64,000 nt of DNA from Metabacillus endolithicus (GCF_023078335.1 NZ_CP095550.1:3764001-3828000), one strand, 5' to 3'. Positions 9,866 to 20,301 are shown, numbered from the stretch's first letter. The notes: a model not told the origin generated them from the letters alone. Translations and numbers: made by a program.

Positions 9866-10821
9866 AGTTCTTTAGCTCCTTCTTTGATAATTTTATCTTT
9901 TAAAAAGGAGACAGCTTTTGTGAATCCTTCTTCCACGCTCATTAATGCGTCTTCGTGTTCGATACTAATTGCGCCATCATAGCCATTTTCTTGAAGTGCA
10001 CTAATAATAGCTTTCCATGTATCTTCTCCATGACCATAACCAACCGTTCTGAATATCCAAGAACGATTGTTTATGTCGGTATAACTCTTAGTATCGAGCA
10101 CGCCGTTTAATTGGCTATTTTTCGTAGCAAGTTTGGTGTCTTTGGCATGAAAATGATAGAGTGCATTTGCTTTACCTAATGCATCTATACAAGCTACGGG
10201 GTCCATTCCTTGCCAGAAGTAATGACTTGGATCAAAATTTGCACCAATTTGCTCTCCACACGCTGATCTTAATTGCAACATCGTTTCCGTATTATAGACG
10301 ACAAATCCCGGGTGTGGTTCAATCGCAACTCGGACTCCATGCTGTTTCAAAAATTCATTTTGTGCTTTCCAATAGGGGATAACCTTTTCATTCCATTGCC
10401 AATTTACTACCTCTGCAAAGTCATTAGGCCATGTACAGGTTGCCCAGACAGGGTGAACAGAATGTTCAGATTCTCCTGGGCACCCAGAAAAAGTGATAAC
10501 CGTATTAACATTAAGCTTTTCTGCTAGACGTACAGTGTCCACAAACACTTGATGATCTCGTTCAGCAATGTTTTTATTTGGATGTAATGGATTTCCATGG
10601 CAACTTAATGCACTAATTTGGATGCCACGGGAAAAGAAAGCCTCTTTAAATTTAGATAATTTTTTTTCGTCGGATAAAAGTTCAGATGGCTTACAATGAG
10701 CATCCCCCACAAAACCACCAGTACCAATTTCTACTGTATCAAGTCCTTTAGACTTAATGTAATCCAGTGCTTCCGCAAGAGTTTTTTCTGATAATAGTAC
10801 GGCAAATACACCTAGTTTCAA
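9853..10821 (-). CDS. sugar phosphate isomerase/epimerase family TIM barrel
   Basis: A 322-residue xylose-isomerase-like TIM-barrel protein (PF01261 type). The four metal-binding positions are visible in order: Glu in VAIEPHPG, Asp in GANFDPSHYFWQG, His in YHFHAKD and Glu in ISIEHED. Members isomerise, epimerise or dehydrate sugars and inosose-like ketones with a divalent metal. It sits between two Gfo/Idh/MocA dehydrogenases, a pairing typical of inositol and 3-keto-sugar pathways. Ribosome binding site AGGGGAATTC precedes ATG 10821. The substrate is not determinable from sequence. Confidence 0.85.
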   Translation of the reverse strand: MKLGVFAVLLSEKTLAEALDYIKSKGLDTVEIGTGGFVGDAHCKPSELLSDEKKLSKFKEAFFSRGIQISALSCHGNPLHPNKNIAERDHQVFVDTVRLAEKLNVNTVITFSGCPGESEHSVHPVWATCTWPNDFAEVVNWQWNEKVIPYWKAQNEFLKQHGVRVAIEPHPGFVVYNTETMLQLRSACGEQIGANFDPSHYFWQGMDPVACIDALGKANALYHFHAKDTKLATKNSQLNGVLDTKSYTDINNRSWIFRTVGYGHGEDTWKAIISALQENGYDGAISIEHEDALMSVEEGFTKAVSFLKDKIIKEGAKELWWA

Positions 10822-10881
10822 AGAATTCCCCTCCGCTAGTAATTTTTATAATACATAAACAGACACAATTATATATAACAA

Positions 10882-12062
10882 TTAGTCAAGTTCTCCAAAT
10901 CTTAAACCGGTTGGAACGCCAGCAGGTTTCTCACAGGTACTAGTCATAATGTAGGTAGTTTCTTCTTTTGCAGATATGTCAAAGGCAAGTAAGGCTTCTA
11001 ACACATGGTATGTTAAATCGGTATTTGTTCGATGTTTTCTTTCTCCACGTAAAGCACTAGCCATATCTAACACACCTAATCCTCTTGAGTTATAGCCAAT
11101 ATTATGGTAGGCTATTGGAATTTCTCTCACGAACTCTTCCATTTTTGATTTTGAATTGATGATTTGTATAGATTCTATCCAATCAAGCCCTCAATGCTGT
11201 CAACCATATTATCGCCTCTGATTAGCTTAACTGGTCCGCCAAACATATTAGGGTCGGGAACCATTAATGTTCCTTCTGTTCCATATATCTCAAGCTTCGG
11301 TAAATTAGAAAACCATATATCAAAGCTCATATTGACAGTTGCTGTTACTCCATTTTCAAACTCAACCAACCCGGAATAATGGGTGGGTACTTCTACATCG
11401 ATTGATTTTTTTGATCTAATTTTTGAATTTAGTACTGTTCTTTCTTCATATGTCTTTTTTGCGATACAAGTAATCTTCTTAATTGGCCCCAATAATGCTA
11501 CCATAGCAGTAATATAATACGGCCCCATATCTAAGATTGGTCCGCCACCTTCCTTATAGTAGAAATCAGGAGCTGGATGCCATAACTCATGTCCATGACA
11601 CATAAAATTAGCTGTTACAGAGACTGGCTCGCCAATCCAACCTCCATCAAAGACTTTTTTAGAGGTTTGAATACCTGCACCTAAGAAAGAATCTGGGGAG
11701 CATCCGAGCATCAATCCTTTCTCATTGGCTAATTCTATGGATTTTTTCGCATCTTCCAAATTTAATGCAAGTGGCTTCTCACAATATACATGTTTTCCAG
11801 ACTGTAATGCTGCTACATTTATTTCGTAGTGAGCAGCTGGAATTGTTAAATTTAAAATGATTTCGACTTCAGGATCGGCCAACAAGTCTTCCACACTGCA
11901 TGCTTTCGGTACATTATATTTCTTTGCCAGCTCTTCTGCTTTTTCAACAAATAAGTCTGCACATGCAACGACCTCAATAAGTTTATAACGCTGTGTTAAA
12001 TTATCTAAGTATACATTACTAATCGTACCGCACCCGATAATCCCAACTTTTACTCTTTCCAT
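10882..12062 (-). CDS. Gfo/Idh/MocA family oxidoreductase, frameshifted
   Basis: A dehydrogenase of about 390 residues split into two frames. The first part (from ATG 12062, after GAGGGGGAAG) has the Rossmann motif VGIIGCGTISN, HVYCEKPLAL, and GGGPILDMGPYY, and stops at about 11175. The rest continues in another frame from about 11142 (IPIAYHNIGYNSRGLGVLDM to LRFGELD), which is the normal C-terminal end of this subfamily. A small indel near 11145-11175 separates them. An in-frame start upstream at 12104 is unlikely. It follows two TIM-barrel genes in the same operon. Either inactivated recently or a sequencing indel. Confidence 0.75.
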
Positions 12063-12130
12063 GATTCTTCCCCCTCTATAACATGATCCTGTCAATGTAA
12101 CCAAATCTTTAAATATTCGAGTCTTGTAAA

Positions 12131-13063
12131 TTATTTATAAATAGGTGAAAGTTCTTGATCGATATACCATTTTGATAGAAGCATAGATGCAAGTGGATCT
12201 GGAGTACCGTCTGTCTCGAGAGTCATCCAACCCTTATGGTTATACTTCTTTAGTAGATGCCAAAGCCCCTTGAAATCAACACTACCTGCTCCTAATTCCC
12301 AGAACCATCTTGTACCTTCATCGGCAAATTCGGCTCCAGGTCCGAATCTTTCACTGTCAGTAGCATTTGGGTGAGTGGTATCCTTTAAGTGAAAATATTT
12401 AATCCTATCATGGTACTTATCATAAAACTTCACTGGATCTACACCCATTATGGAGAGCTGGGCTGTATCCAAACAGTAGGAAACATACTTTGGATCTGTC
12501 ATTTCTAGGTATTCCTCATGATCATAAAGATTGACTGCACACCAGAATTCGTTATGTATGCAAGCTGTGATCCCTTTATCAGCTGCTCTTTTTCCAATTT
12601 CATTCATGCAATAAGCTGCATTACGTAGCTGATCCTTAGATAATGGACCTGTTCCATAGTATTGACCAGCAGGCATAATAACGATATTTTCTCCTCCTAA
12701 TTCATGCAATGCATCGATCCACATTTGATTAAAGTGAATCGCACCTTGTAAGGTTTCCTTATTTTCGGACCCCATCGCTGCAGAAAACATTCCCGTAATC
12801 TGTTCAATACCTCTTTCTTTAGCGAAATCAGCAAAGTTTTTTAATGAGCCGAAAAATTGCTTAATATAGGGGATATGGTAAAACATCACTTCAATTCCTT
12901 TAATTCCGGAGGCAACGTGATATTTAAAGATGTGATCCCAATCTAAATAGTACGCAGCATTTCCATAATCTTCTTCGTACCATTCGTTAAAGTTATTAAT
13001 TTTAGGGTAATCAGTAATCATTCCCCACATATTTGTCATATATGAATATTTTAAGTTGTCCAT
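12131..13063 (-). CDS. sugar phosphate isomerase/epimerase family TIM barrel
   Basis: A 310-residue TIM-barrel protein with the four expected metal ligands: Glu in CIHNEFW, Asp in SYCLDTAQLSIMGVDP, His in KYFHLKDT and Glu in MTLETDGT. It begins right after the stop of the partner gene (TAAATG junction). It has a close paralogue at 49281-50212, which also follows a close paralogue of this gene's partner. The conserved two-gene order suggests the two TIM-barrel proteins work together, perhaps as a hetero-oligomer or in consecutive steps on one keto-sugar. Exact reaction unknown. Confidence 0.8.
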   Translation of the reverse strand: MDNLKYSYMTNMWGMITDYPKINNFNEWYEEDYGNAAYYLDWDHIFKYHVASGIKGIEVMFYHIPYIKQFFGSLKNFADFAKERGIEQITGMFSAAMGSENKETLQGAIHFNQMWIDALHELGGENIVIMPAGQYYGTGPLSKDQLRNAAYCMNEIGKRAADKGITACIHNEFWCAVNLYDHEEYLEMTDPKYVSYCLDTAQLSIMGVDPVKFYDKYHDRIKYFHLKDTTHPNATDSERFGPGAEFADEGTRWFWELGAGSVDFKGLWHLLKKYNHKGWMTLETDGTPDPLASMLLSKWYIDQELSPIYK

Positions 13064-14068
13064 TTATTTACACTCCTCTCCCGTGATTTTAAGTGAATTG
13101 TTTATGTACCAATCCAACTTCAACAGAGCTTTATAGACATTTAAAGTTTTCTTAGATTCACAGATTATCCAGCCGTCATATCCAGTACCCAATAGTATCT
13201 GATAGATCCCCTTTATATCTATATGGCCATCTCCTAGGTCACAGAAAACTCGCTGTACCCCGACAACAGGAAATTCAGGGTTTGTCTTTGAGAAATTGTT
13301 TTCTAAATCTTCAAATTTAGTGTCACTAAAACGAATAGAGCTAATTCTATCCTTGTATTTTTCTACTACCTCTTTTGGATCTACACCTGAAATATGAAGG
13401 TGTGCTAAGTCTGGACTGTATTTAAGATTTTGAGGATCAAGCTTATCCATAAAGAAATCTAACTGGTTACCACGAATAAGACTCCAGAATTCATTCCTAA
13501 TAGATGCTTGGATTCTGTTTGCTGCTGCTTTCGTCCCAATCCTGTTAATAACATCAGCTGTTTGAGAAAGAAATGCTTGAGGCCAATCGTCATTTTTATG
13601 ACCCATAATCTGATTGAGTAATCCAATCTCTGGGGTTGGCGAGATGACAAGCTCTTTACCGCCAATCTCTAATAGAAAATCGATTGCCTCATCAGCAGCA
13701 GCTTCTACTTTTTCAAATAGTTTGTCTGGATGCTGGCCAGTTGTTAAAAGCTCAATTAAGGCATCACTAGCATTTAAATGAACTCCAGTAACCTCTTCAA
13801 TTCCAACATGGTTTAGAAGATTCTTAAACTCGTTGACAGATCCATATTTTGTGTTGATGGCATATTTACTTATCGGCATTCCGCTTCTCGCCATGTTAAA
13901 AGCGATCCCATCGGTAGAATAGGTGTTGTATGGGAGCTCAATTCCTTTAAACCCTGACGTTGCTATAAACTTTAGAAGTTCAACCCAATATGATTTTGAC
14001 AATTTATGTTTGAAACCAGGCTCACTAACTCGCATATTAACCATTTCTAAACTACATCCAAATTTCAT
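13064..14068 (-). CDS. divergent TIM-barrel isomerase-like protein, operon leader
   Basis: About 334 residues, xylose-isomerase-like. The Glu (SIRNEFWSL), Asp (KYSPDLAHLHISGVDP) and final Glu (WIICESKKT) positions are kept, but the usual HxKD is replaced by IRFSD, so the His ligand appears missing. The paralogue at 48277 has the same substitution, so it is a family feature, not an error. Start chosen at ATG 14068 after GGAAAGGAG; a TTG one codon earlier is possible. First gene of the minus-strand operon, with a cre-like site about 150 bases upstream. It may have changed metal binding or act as a non-catalytic subunit of the next gene product. Confidence 0.7.
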   Translation of the reverse strand: MKFGCSLEMVNMRVSEPGFKHKLSKSYWVELLKFIATSGFKGIELPYNTYSTDGIAFNMARSGMPISKYAINTKYGSVNEFKNLLNHVGIEEVTGVHLNASDALIELLTTGQHPDKLFEKVEAAADEAIDFLLEIGGKELVISPTPEIGLLNQIMGHKNDDWPQAFLSQTADVINRIGTKAAANRIQASIRNEFWSLIRGNQLDFFMDKLDPQNLKYSPDLAHLHISGVDPKEVVEKYKDRISSIRFSDTKFEDLENNFSKTNPEFPVVGVQRVFCDLGDGHIDIKGIYQILLGTGYDGWIICESKKTLNVYKALLKLDWYINNSLKITGEECK

Positions 14069-14215
14069 CAATGAAACTCCTTTCCATACTGTTTATTTGT
14101 CTTGCTTTTGCTAGATTAGTACTAAGTCTTTTGACTATGTAACTAGCAAGCAAGTTATTCACTTCGTAATGTGTCACTCCCTTCAATAGAGATAGCTTCA
14201 CTTTAATCAATTGAC

Positions 14216-14230
14216 TGACAGCGCTTTCTT
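14216..14230 (-). promoter_or_regulatory. cre-like operator upstream of minus-strand operon
   Basis: Read on the minus strand, AAGAAAGCGCTGTCA differs from the cre consensus WTGNAANCGNWNNCW at one position. It would allow CcpA or a LacI-family repressor to control the operon starting at 14068. The rest of the divergent 552-base gap (14069-14623) is AT-rich with no gene. Confidence 0.45.
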
Positions 14231-14536
14231 TTTGTGGTTTAACGAGTAAATGCGTCAGTTGTTTCCCTTAGTTAGGTGGGCTTTATAAGGAATATAGGGG
14301 TTAATCATAAGCTAATAATCTAGATTTTTATCTTGGTGTAAACTTTATTTTAAATTTAAACTTTTAAAAAAACATACAATTATTTGTTATAATTCATACC
14401 AATTTTTGCTTCCAAAAGGTTACTTATTAGGAATCTTTTTTTTAAAAAAATAATAGTTATTAATCCAGTATTAGGTAAGGTTAATATTATTTTTTAATAT
14501 AATCCGTATCATTTTTTGACAATTCCGAAAAAAATA

Positions 14537-14567
14537 TTGACTTATATTTCAGTGCTAGGTTTATAAT
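14537..14567 (+). promoter_or_regulatory. candidate sigma-A promoter of the rightward operon
   Basis: TTGACT (14537-14542) and TATAAT (14562-14567) with a 19-base spacer lie 57 bases before the start at 14624. The spacer is longer than ideal, so this is a candidate only. Confidence 0.35.
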
Positions 14568-14623
14568 GACGATGTAAATGAGACAAAGATTTAAACATTC
14601 GATACACAAGGGGGAAAGGATGA

Positions 14624-15649
14624 ATGAAGCGAGTTCGATGGGGTATTTTAGGAAGCGCTAGCATAGCGAAAAGAGCAGTAATACCAGGGATAAAGGAGTC
14701 GGAATCAGGGGAAGTTGTGGCAATCGCAAGTCGTGATCTAATAAGAGCAAGGCAAACTGCTGATGAGTTAGGAATTCCTGTAGCTTATGATAGCTATGAA
14801 GAGCTGCTTGCAGATGATTCAATTGATGTTGTATATATTCCACTACCAAATCATTTACACAAAGAATGGACAATAAAGGCAGCGGCTGCAGGGAAACACA
14901 TTTTGTGTGAAAAACCTTTAGCACTTAATGCTAAAGATGCTAAGGAAATGGTTGATGCATGCAATAAAGCTGGTGTACTGCTAGCTGAAGCGGTTATGTA
15001 CCGTTACCACCCAAGATATGATGTGATTCGTGACATCATTTCTTCAGGTGAAATAGGAGAGATTCGTGGTATACATGGTACTTTTACTTTTTTTAACCCA
15101 ATGGCTAGCTTGTCAAATTTCCGATACAAAAAAGAATCAGGTGGATCACTATATGACGTAGGCGTGTATCCTATTCATGCTGCTAGAATGATACTTGGAG
15201 AAGAGCCTAAAGCAGTTACTGTCCACTCATTTTTCTCAGACGAACATGATGGCGTAGATATGATGGACACTGGACTTCTAGAATTTAATAATGGTGTAGC
15301 ATTGAGTTTTGATTGTGGAATGATGGCGGCGGGGAGAAATACGCTAGAAATACTTGGCACTAAGGGACGTATCGAAGTACCTTCAGCATTTCTTACGAAC
15401 ATTGACAAATCTGATAATATTTTTGTTATTACCATGAAAGGCAGAGATGCAATTAGAAAAGAGGTAGAAGTTCCACGAGTTAATCAATATGCATTACAAG
15501 CAGATGTTGTAAGCAAAAGTATTCTTAATAACACACCACTTCCTTACCCAGCAGAGGACGCGGTGTTAAACATGAAAGTTGTCGAAGCTTGTTTGCAGTC
15601 CGCAAAAGAACGTCGTCGTATTGAAATATTAGAAGGGAGTAATGACTAA
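14624..15649 (+). CDS. Gfo/Idh/MocA family oxidoreductase
   Basis: A 341-residue NAD(P)-dependent dehydrogenase. It shows the Rossmann motif WGILGSASIAKRAVIPGI, the catalytic-lysine motif HILCEKPLAL near 100, and AVMYRYHP followed by GGSLYDVGVYPIHAARMILG. The latter pattern is typical of the trans-dihydrodiol/xylose dehydrogenase-like branch. RBS GGGGGAAAGG. First gene of an operon; its TAA overlaps the ATG of the aldo/keto reductase (TAATG), so the two are translationally coupled, followed by a sugar ABC importer. Likely acts on an imported sugar or glycoside. Which position it oxidises cannot be told from sequence. Confidence 0.85.
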   Translation: MKRVRWGILGSASIAKRAVIPGIKESESGEVVAIASRDLIRARQTADELGIPVAYDSYEELLADDSIDVVYIPLPNHLHKEWTIKAAAAGKHILCEKPLALNAKDAKEMVDACNKAGVLLAEAVMYRYHPRYDVIRDIISSGEIGEIRGIHGTFTFFNPMASLSNFRYKKESGGSLYDVGVYPIHAARMILGEEPKAVTVHSFFSDEHDGVDMMDTGLLEFNNGVALSFDCGMMAAGRNTLEILGTKGRIEVPSAFLTNIDKSDNIFVITMKGRDAIRKEVEVPRVNQYALQADVVSKSILNNTPLPYPAEDAVLNMKVVEACLQSAKERRRIEILEGSND

Positions 15650-16583
15650 TGAAAACAATAAAAATAAACGGGGTAGATAAGCCAGTTACTACACTAGTTC
15701 AAGGTTCTGATTATTTTAAACCTGACATTTATGATCAAGTACGTACCGTACTCGATCGTTACGTTGCAAAAGGTGGAAACACGATTGATACTGCTTTTGG
15801 CTATGCGAGGGGGAAAGTGAAGTTGCAATTGGCATGTGGCTAGAAGAACGGAATAACCGAGATAGCGTGGTTATTCTAACAAAAGGAGCACATCCTTTCG
15901 GGAAGAATGGACCACGTGTAAATCCTGAGTGTATTACAAGTGACTTAATGACAAGCTTATCTAGGCTCAAGACGGATTATATCGATTTATATGCTTTACA
16001 CCGTGATGATCCAAATGTCCCTGTTGGCACAATTATTGATGTTTTAAATGAACATATCAATGCCGGGCGTATTAAAGCAATTGGTGTCTCTAATTGGACG
16101 ACAGAAAGAATAGAAGAAGCAAATGAATATGCTGCTAAAAATGGAAAAGTTGGTTTTACATTTAATAGTCCAAATCTTAGTCTAGCAAAAGCAAACGAGC
16201 CTTACTTTCCAGGTTCAATTTCTGCTGATGAAGATTATTGCAAGTGGCATGAAAAGACTCAACTCCCACTTCTGTCTTGGTCTTCACAGGCGAGGGGATT
16301 TTTCACTGGAAGATTTACGCCCGAGGATCGTAGTAATGAAGATTTAGTCCGTGTCTTTTACAGTGATCAAAACTGGGAAAGATATCACCGAGCAGAACAA
16401 TTAGCCAAAGAAAAAGGATACTCTCTAATACAAATCGCACTTGCTTATGTACTCAATCAACCATTCCCAACATGTGCTGTAATTGGACCTAGAAATGAAG
16501 AGGAGTTAGAATCTTGTTTTGGCGGTTCTGAAATTGAATTAACAAAAGAAGAGGTTATCTGGTTAGAGCACGGTAAGAAGTAA
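15649..16583 (+). CDS. aldo/keto reductase, single-base frameshift
   Basis: A (beta/alpha)8 NADPH-dependent aldo/keto reductase of about 310 residues over two frames. The first frame has the family motif with the catalytic Asp (GGNTIDTAFGYA), then stops at 15843. At the GGGG run 15808-15813, one missing base explains the break: the other frame continues as GESEVAIGMWLEERN. Later come ILTKGAHP (catalytic Lys), DYIDLYALHRDD (His), GRIKAIGVSNWT and YVLNQPFPTCAVIGPRNEEE. All core residues (D, K, H) are conserved and only the front Tyr region is disrupted by the shift. Probably a sequencing indel or very recent loss. Role: reduction of a keto or aldehyde sugar in the same operon. Confidence 0.8.
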
Positions 16584-16633
16584 TTTGTTCAGTTTGAAGG
16601 ATATAAAATCGTGATAAAATGGGGGATCTGAGA

Positions 16634-17644
16634 ATGAGAAAAAATATTTTTCTATTCGTTCTTACTTTTGTAAGCGTTTTACTCATGGCAGCTTGTGGCA
16701 ATAGTAATGAGCAGACAAGTGTTCAAACGGAAGATAATGAATCTAACTCAGATAATGAGTACTATATTGGTTGGTCAGTACTAAGTACAGAAAGTGATTT
16801 TTTGTCACAGATGACCGAAAAATTACAAAACTCATTTAAAGAACGAGGGATTAAGTTTGATGTGGCTTCGGCAGATTTTAATCCAACCAAGCAAATTGAA
16901 CAAATTGAAAATTTTATCTCATTAGGTGTAGATGAAATTATTGTAATGGCTGTTGATCCTTCCAGCCTAACAGATGTACTTCAAAAAGCACATGACCAAG
17001 GAGTTAAAGTTGTTGCATTTTCTCAAAAGACTTCAGTATATGATAAATTTTTTGGTGCAAATGAAATAGAAACAGGTAAGGCGCAAGCTGAGATGGCAGC
17101 CGATTGGGTGGAAAGTACGTTTCCTGATGCTGAACCTGGAAGTGTAGAAGTAGCTATTTTTGAATATAGAGATAAGCCAATAGCAGCTGAGAGAAGCGAT
17201 GGCTTAGCAAAGATTACCGAATTTAGTGACAAAGTAAAAGTAGTGGAAACAGTTGGTGTGGATTCAACAACGGAAGGAGGGCAAGCTGCTGCTGAAAACT
17301 TATTTCTAACAAAGCCTAATGTGAAAGCTATTCTGTCCTATAACTCTGACACAGCAATGGGTGTTAATGCATATGTGAGTTCCATAAATTCTCGAGTGGA
17401 AGATAAATCACAATTTGCTACATTTGGTGTAGATTTTAACCCATCTGTAGCAGATGCTATAGCGAAATCTGCAAATAATGAAAGTGTAATGCGTGGAACA
17501 ATCGTGCTTGGTGGCTCTTTAGATGAAACAGTTAAAGTTATGGTGGATGGTGGACTAGAGGTTCTTGAAGGAAACGTAGAAGTTGTCGATGACTATGCAG
17601 AATTAACTAAAGTAACCCTAGATAATTTAGACCAGGTTCAATGA
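16634..17644 (+). CDS. sugar ABC transporter substrate-binding lipoprotein
   Basis: A 336-residue family 2 (ribose/galactose-type, Peripla_BP_4) binding protein. The signal peptide ends in the lipobox LMAAC, giving a lipid-anchored extracytoplasmic protein. The mature part shows VDEIIVMAVDPSSLTDVLQK and, near the end, DAIAKSANNESVMRGTIVLG, typical of hexose/pentose binders. The start was placed at ATG 16634, right after GGGGGATCTGAG, so that the signal peptide begins MRKNIF; an ATG at 16619 is also in frame. Followed by the ATPase and permease of the same importer, with a strong hairpin between. Confidence 0.85.
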   Translation: MRKNIFLFVLTFVSVLLMAACGNSNEQTSVQTEDNESNSDNEYYIGWSVLSTESDFLSQMTEKLQNSFKERGIKFDVASADFNPTKQIEQIENFISLGVDEIIVMAVDPSSLTDVLQKAHDQGVKVVAFSQKTSVYDKFFGANEIETGKAQAEMAADWVESTFPDAEPGSVEVAIFEYRDKPIAAERSDGLAKITEFSDKVKVVETVGVDSTTEGGQAAAENLFLTKPNVKAILSYNSDTAMGVNAYVSSINSRVEDKSQFATFGVDFNPSVADAIAKSANNESVMRGTIVLGGSLDETVKVMVDGGLEVLEGNVEVVDDYAELTKVTLDNLDQVQ

Positions 17645-17680
17645 TGATGTTGAAAATGATAAATAGAGAGTTTCCGAATA

Positions 17681-17704
17681 GAGTAGATATTTTAATATCT
17701 ACTC
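17681..17704 (+). promoter_or_regulatory. intercistronic hairpin after binding-protein gene
   Basis: GAGTAGATATT pairs perfectly with AATATCTACTC around TT, with CGAATA/TATTCG extending the stem. There is no long T-tract. Hairpins at this place commonly protect or attenuate the binding-protein mRNA, giving more binding protein than ATPase/permease. Confidence 0.55.
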
Positions 17705-17741
17705 TTATTCGTAAATATTAAAAAATTTAGGAGTGCAGATT

Positions 17742-19223
17742 ATGGATAACTCGGTTTTATCTTTAAACAATATTATAAAGACTTACCCGGGTGTGAAGGC
17801 ACTTGATGATGTTTCTATTGATTTTCATAAGGGTGAGGTACACGCGGTTATGGGAGAAAATGGTGCTGGTAAATCAACACTCATAAAAGTCATTGCTGGT
17901 GCAATAGAACCTGATTCAGGAGAAATTATCATAGACCAAAGCGTTCATCACAAGCTAACTCCTAAACAAGCAATTGCTAGCGGAATTTCTGTTATTTATC
18001 AAGAATTCAATTTATTTGAGTCATTAACTGCAGCCGAGAATATTTTCATTGGGGAAAAGAGTTCGAATAATGCGCTAGTTAATTTTAAGATAATGAATGA
18101 AAAAGCTCGAGAAATTTTCAAGAAATTTAATGTAGATATAAATCCGAAGGTACAAGTGCAAAATCTTTCTCCAGCTTATAAACAAATAATCGAGATTTCC
18201 AAAGCTATTCATAAAAATGCAAAGATCATTATTATGGATGAGCCAACAGCCCCTCTTACTATGTCTGAAGTCGAGAATCTTTTTACAATTATAGATGAAT
18301 TAAAAAGGAACGGTATTACGATTATTTATATTTCACATAGGCTTGATGAAATCTACCAGGTTGCTGATCGAATTTCTGTTATGCGTGATGGGAAGTATGT
18401 TACGACAAGAAATGTTATAGATACGAATCGAGACGAATTAATTAGCTTAATGATTGGTAGAGAGTTAACAAACTCATACCCTCCATCAAGTACAGCCCCT
18501 TCTGATATTGCATTAGAAGTGAAAAATATTTCAGGAAGTGGGATTAAAGATACATCTTTTTCTGTTAAAAAAGGTGAGATTTTAGGGTTCGCTGGCTTGG
18601 TTGGTGCTGGTAGAACTGAACTTATGAGAATGATATATGGTGCTGATAGACTTGAAACCGGCGAGATAATTGTAAATGGTAAAGAAGTAAAGGTTAAATC
18701 TCCTGCACATGCTTTAAAACTTGGAATAGGATTAATTCCTGAAGACCGTAAGCATCATGGTGCATTTCTAGGTAATTCTATTACTTGGAATATATGTATC
18801 TCAAATATAAAAAGAATATGTAAACACGGTGTTGTTAGACGAAGACAAGAAAATGAACTTGGTGAATCCTACCGTAATAAATTGAGAATAAAGGCGCCAG
18901 ACTTACATCAGAAAGTGGGTAATTTAAGTGGTGGAAATCAACAAAAGGTCGTACTAGCTAAAGTGTTAGCAGCAAATACTGACATCCTTATCTTTGATGA
19001 ACCAACACGTGGAATTGATGTAGGTGCTAGAGAAGAAATTTATCATCTAATGCGTGAATTATCAAATCAAGGCAAGGCATTGATAATGGTTTCATCTGAT
19101 ATGGAAGAATTATTAGGAATGAGTGACCGTATTCTCGTTATGTCAGATGGTAAGCTGGTTGGTGAAATCGATAAGGTAGACTTTAATCAGCAGCAAATTT
19201 TAGAAATGGCATCTACACAATAA
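17742..19223 (+). CDS. sugar ABC transporter ATP-binding protein (RbsA type)
   Basis: A 493-residue fusion of two ABC domains as in RbsA/MglA. First domain: Walker A GENGAGKST near 40 and Walker B IIIMDEPTAPLT near 165, but its signature is degenerate (LSPAYKQ). Second domain: NLSGGNQQKVVLAKVLAANT signature and ILIFDEPTRGID; its Walker A is degenerate (GLVGAGRTEL), the usual asymmetry of this family. ATG 17742 follows TTAGGAGTGCAG. It energises uptake with the permease at 19243 and the lipoprotein at 16634. Substrate probably a monosaccharide or small glycoside. Confidence 0.9.
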   Translation: MDNSVLSLNNIIKTYPGVKALDDVSIDFHKGEVHAVMGENGAGKSTLIKVIAGAIEPDSGEIIIDQSVHHKLTPKQAIASGISVIYQEFNLFESLTAAENIFIGEKSSNNALVNFKIMNEKAREIFKKFNVDINPKVQVQNLSPAYKQIIEISKAIHKNAKIIIMDEPTAPLTMSEVENLFTIIDELKRNGITIIYISHRLDEIYQVADRISVMRDGKYVTTRNVIDTNRDELISLMIGRELTNSYPPSSTAPSDIALEVKNISGSGIKDTSFSVKKGEILGFAGLVGAGRTELMRMIYGADRLETGEIIVNGKEVKVKSPAHALKLGIGLIPEDRKHHGAFLGNSITWNICISNIKRICKHGVVRRRQENELGESYRNKLRIKAPDLHQKVGNLSGGNQQKVVLAKVLAANTDILIFDEPTRGIDVGAREEIYHLMRELSNQGKALIMVSSDMEELLGMSDRILVMSDGKLVGEIDKVDFNQQQILEMASTQ

Positions 19224-19242
19224 CATATGGGAGGTACTACAG

Positions 19243-20250
19243 ATGGAGCAACAAATAAAAACTACTGCAGTCAGGTCTATTAGTTCCATATCACTTGGTG
19301 AATTTTTTCGCAAATATGTACTATTAGTCGTTTTGATATTATGTATTACAATCTTTTCTGTAATAAACCCTCAATTCTTAACACTCTATAATATTGAAAA
19401 CATTATCTGGCAAAATGCATATCTTGTAGTTGCAACGCTAGGAATGGCTTTGCTAATTATAGGGGGAGGAGTAGACCTTGCGGCTGGTTATAATTTAAGT
19501 TTTGGTACTGTCCTGACTGCAGCTTGCCTAGTATGGTGGGATACTCCGGTTTGGGTTGCCGTCATAGCAGGCATTGCTGTGTGTATCCTTCTTAGTGTAA
19601 TAAATGGTATTTTATCTATAAAACTAAATATTAATGCATTTATGATTACGTTGGGGACAATGACAATTTTTTCAGGTATATCGAATATATTTACACAACA
19701 GCAAGCAATTTACAATCTTCCTGAAGAGTTTAAGTACATTGGACAGGGATCATTATTAGGCATACCGATTCCTCTTATTATAATGGTAGTTCTAATTGCT
19801 GTAGCTAGTTTCATCCTCAACACTACCTATTTAGGTAGGTATATCTATGCTGTTGGTGGCAATAATGAGGCTTCTCGACTTGCTGGTATAAAAGTGAATC
19901 AAACAAAAATTCTTATTTATATTATTGCGGGTTTCTTTTTTGGAGTTAGTGCTATTTTACTTGTTTCTAGAACAGGTTCTGCTAATGCGACCATGGCGGC
20001 AGGAACTGAGTTTACAATGATAACAGCTGCAGTTCTCGGTGGTGTAGCAATTCAAGGTGGTATAGGGAAAATTTGGAGTGTTGTAGTTGGGGTATTTATT
20101 CTTGGGATTCTCGCTAACGGAATGCAGATTATCGGATTAGGTGTTTATCCTCAGTATATTGCAAAAGGTGCTATATTAATCGCTGCTATGGGCTTTGATT
20201 TGTATCAAAAGAACAGAGCAGCCAAAGTTGCTAAATCGACCACGGGGTAA
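19243..20250 (+). CDS. sugar ABC transporter permease (RbsC type)
   Basis: A 335-residue branched-chain/ribose-type permease with 8-10 hydrophobic segments. Family motifs include GGGVDLAAGYNLSFG near 75, RYIYAVGGNNEASRLAGI near 205, and AAVLGGVAIQGGIG near 265. GGGAGG lies just upstream. It forms the membrane channel of the importer with the ATPase at 17742; probably a homodimer. Last gene of the 14624 operon, followed by a terminator. Confidence 0.9.
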   Translation: MEQQIKTTAVRSISSISLGEFFRKYVLLVVLILCITIFSVINPQFLTLYNIENIIWQNAYLVVATLGMALLIIGGGVDLAAGYNLSFGTVLTAACLVWWDTPVWVAVIAGIAVCILLSVINGILSIKLNINAFMITLGTMTIFSGISNIFTQQQAIYNLPEEFKYIGQGSLLGIPIPLIIMVVLIAVASFILNTTYLGRYIYAVGGNNEASRLAGIKVNQTKILIYIIAGFFFGVSAILLVSRTGSANATMAAGTEFTMITAAVLGGVAIQGGIGKIWSVVVGVFILGILANGMQIIGLGVYPQYIAKGAILIAAMGFDLYQKNRAAKVAKSTTG

Positions 20251-20301
20251 TTTGCAAGCTATAATTCTATAAATGAATAAAGAAGAAAAAATTTTTGAGA
20301 T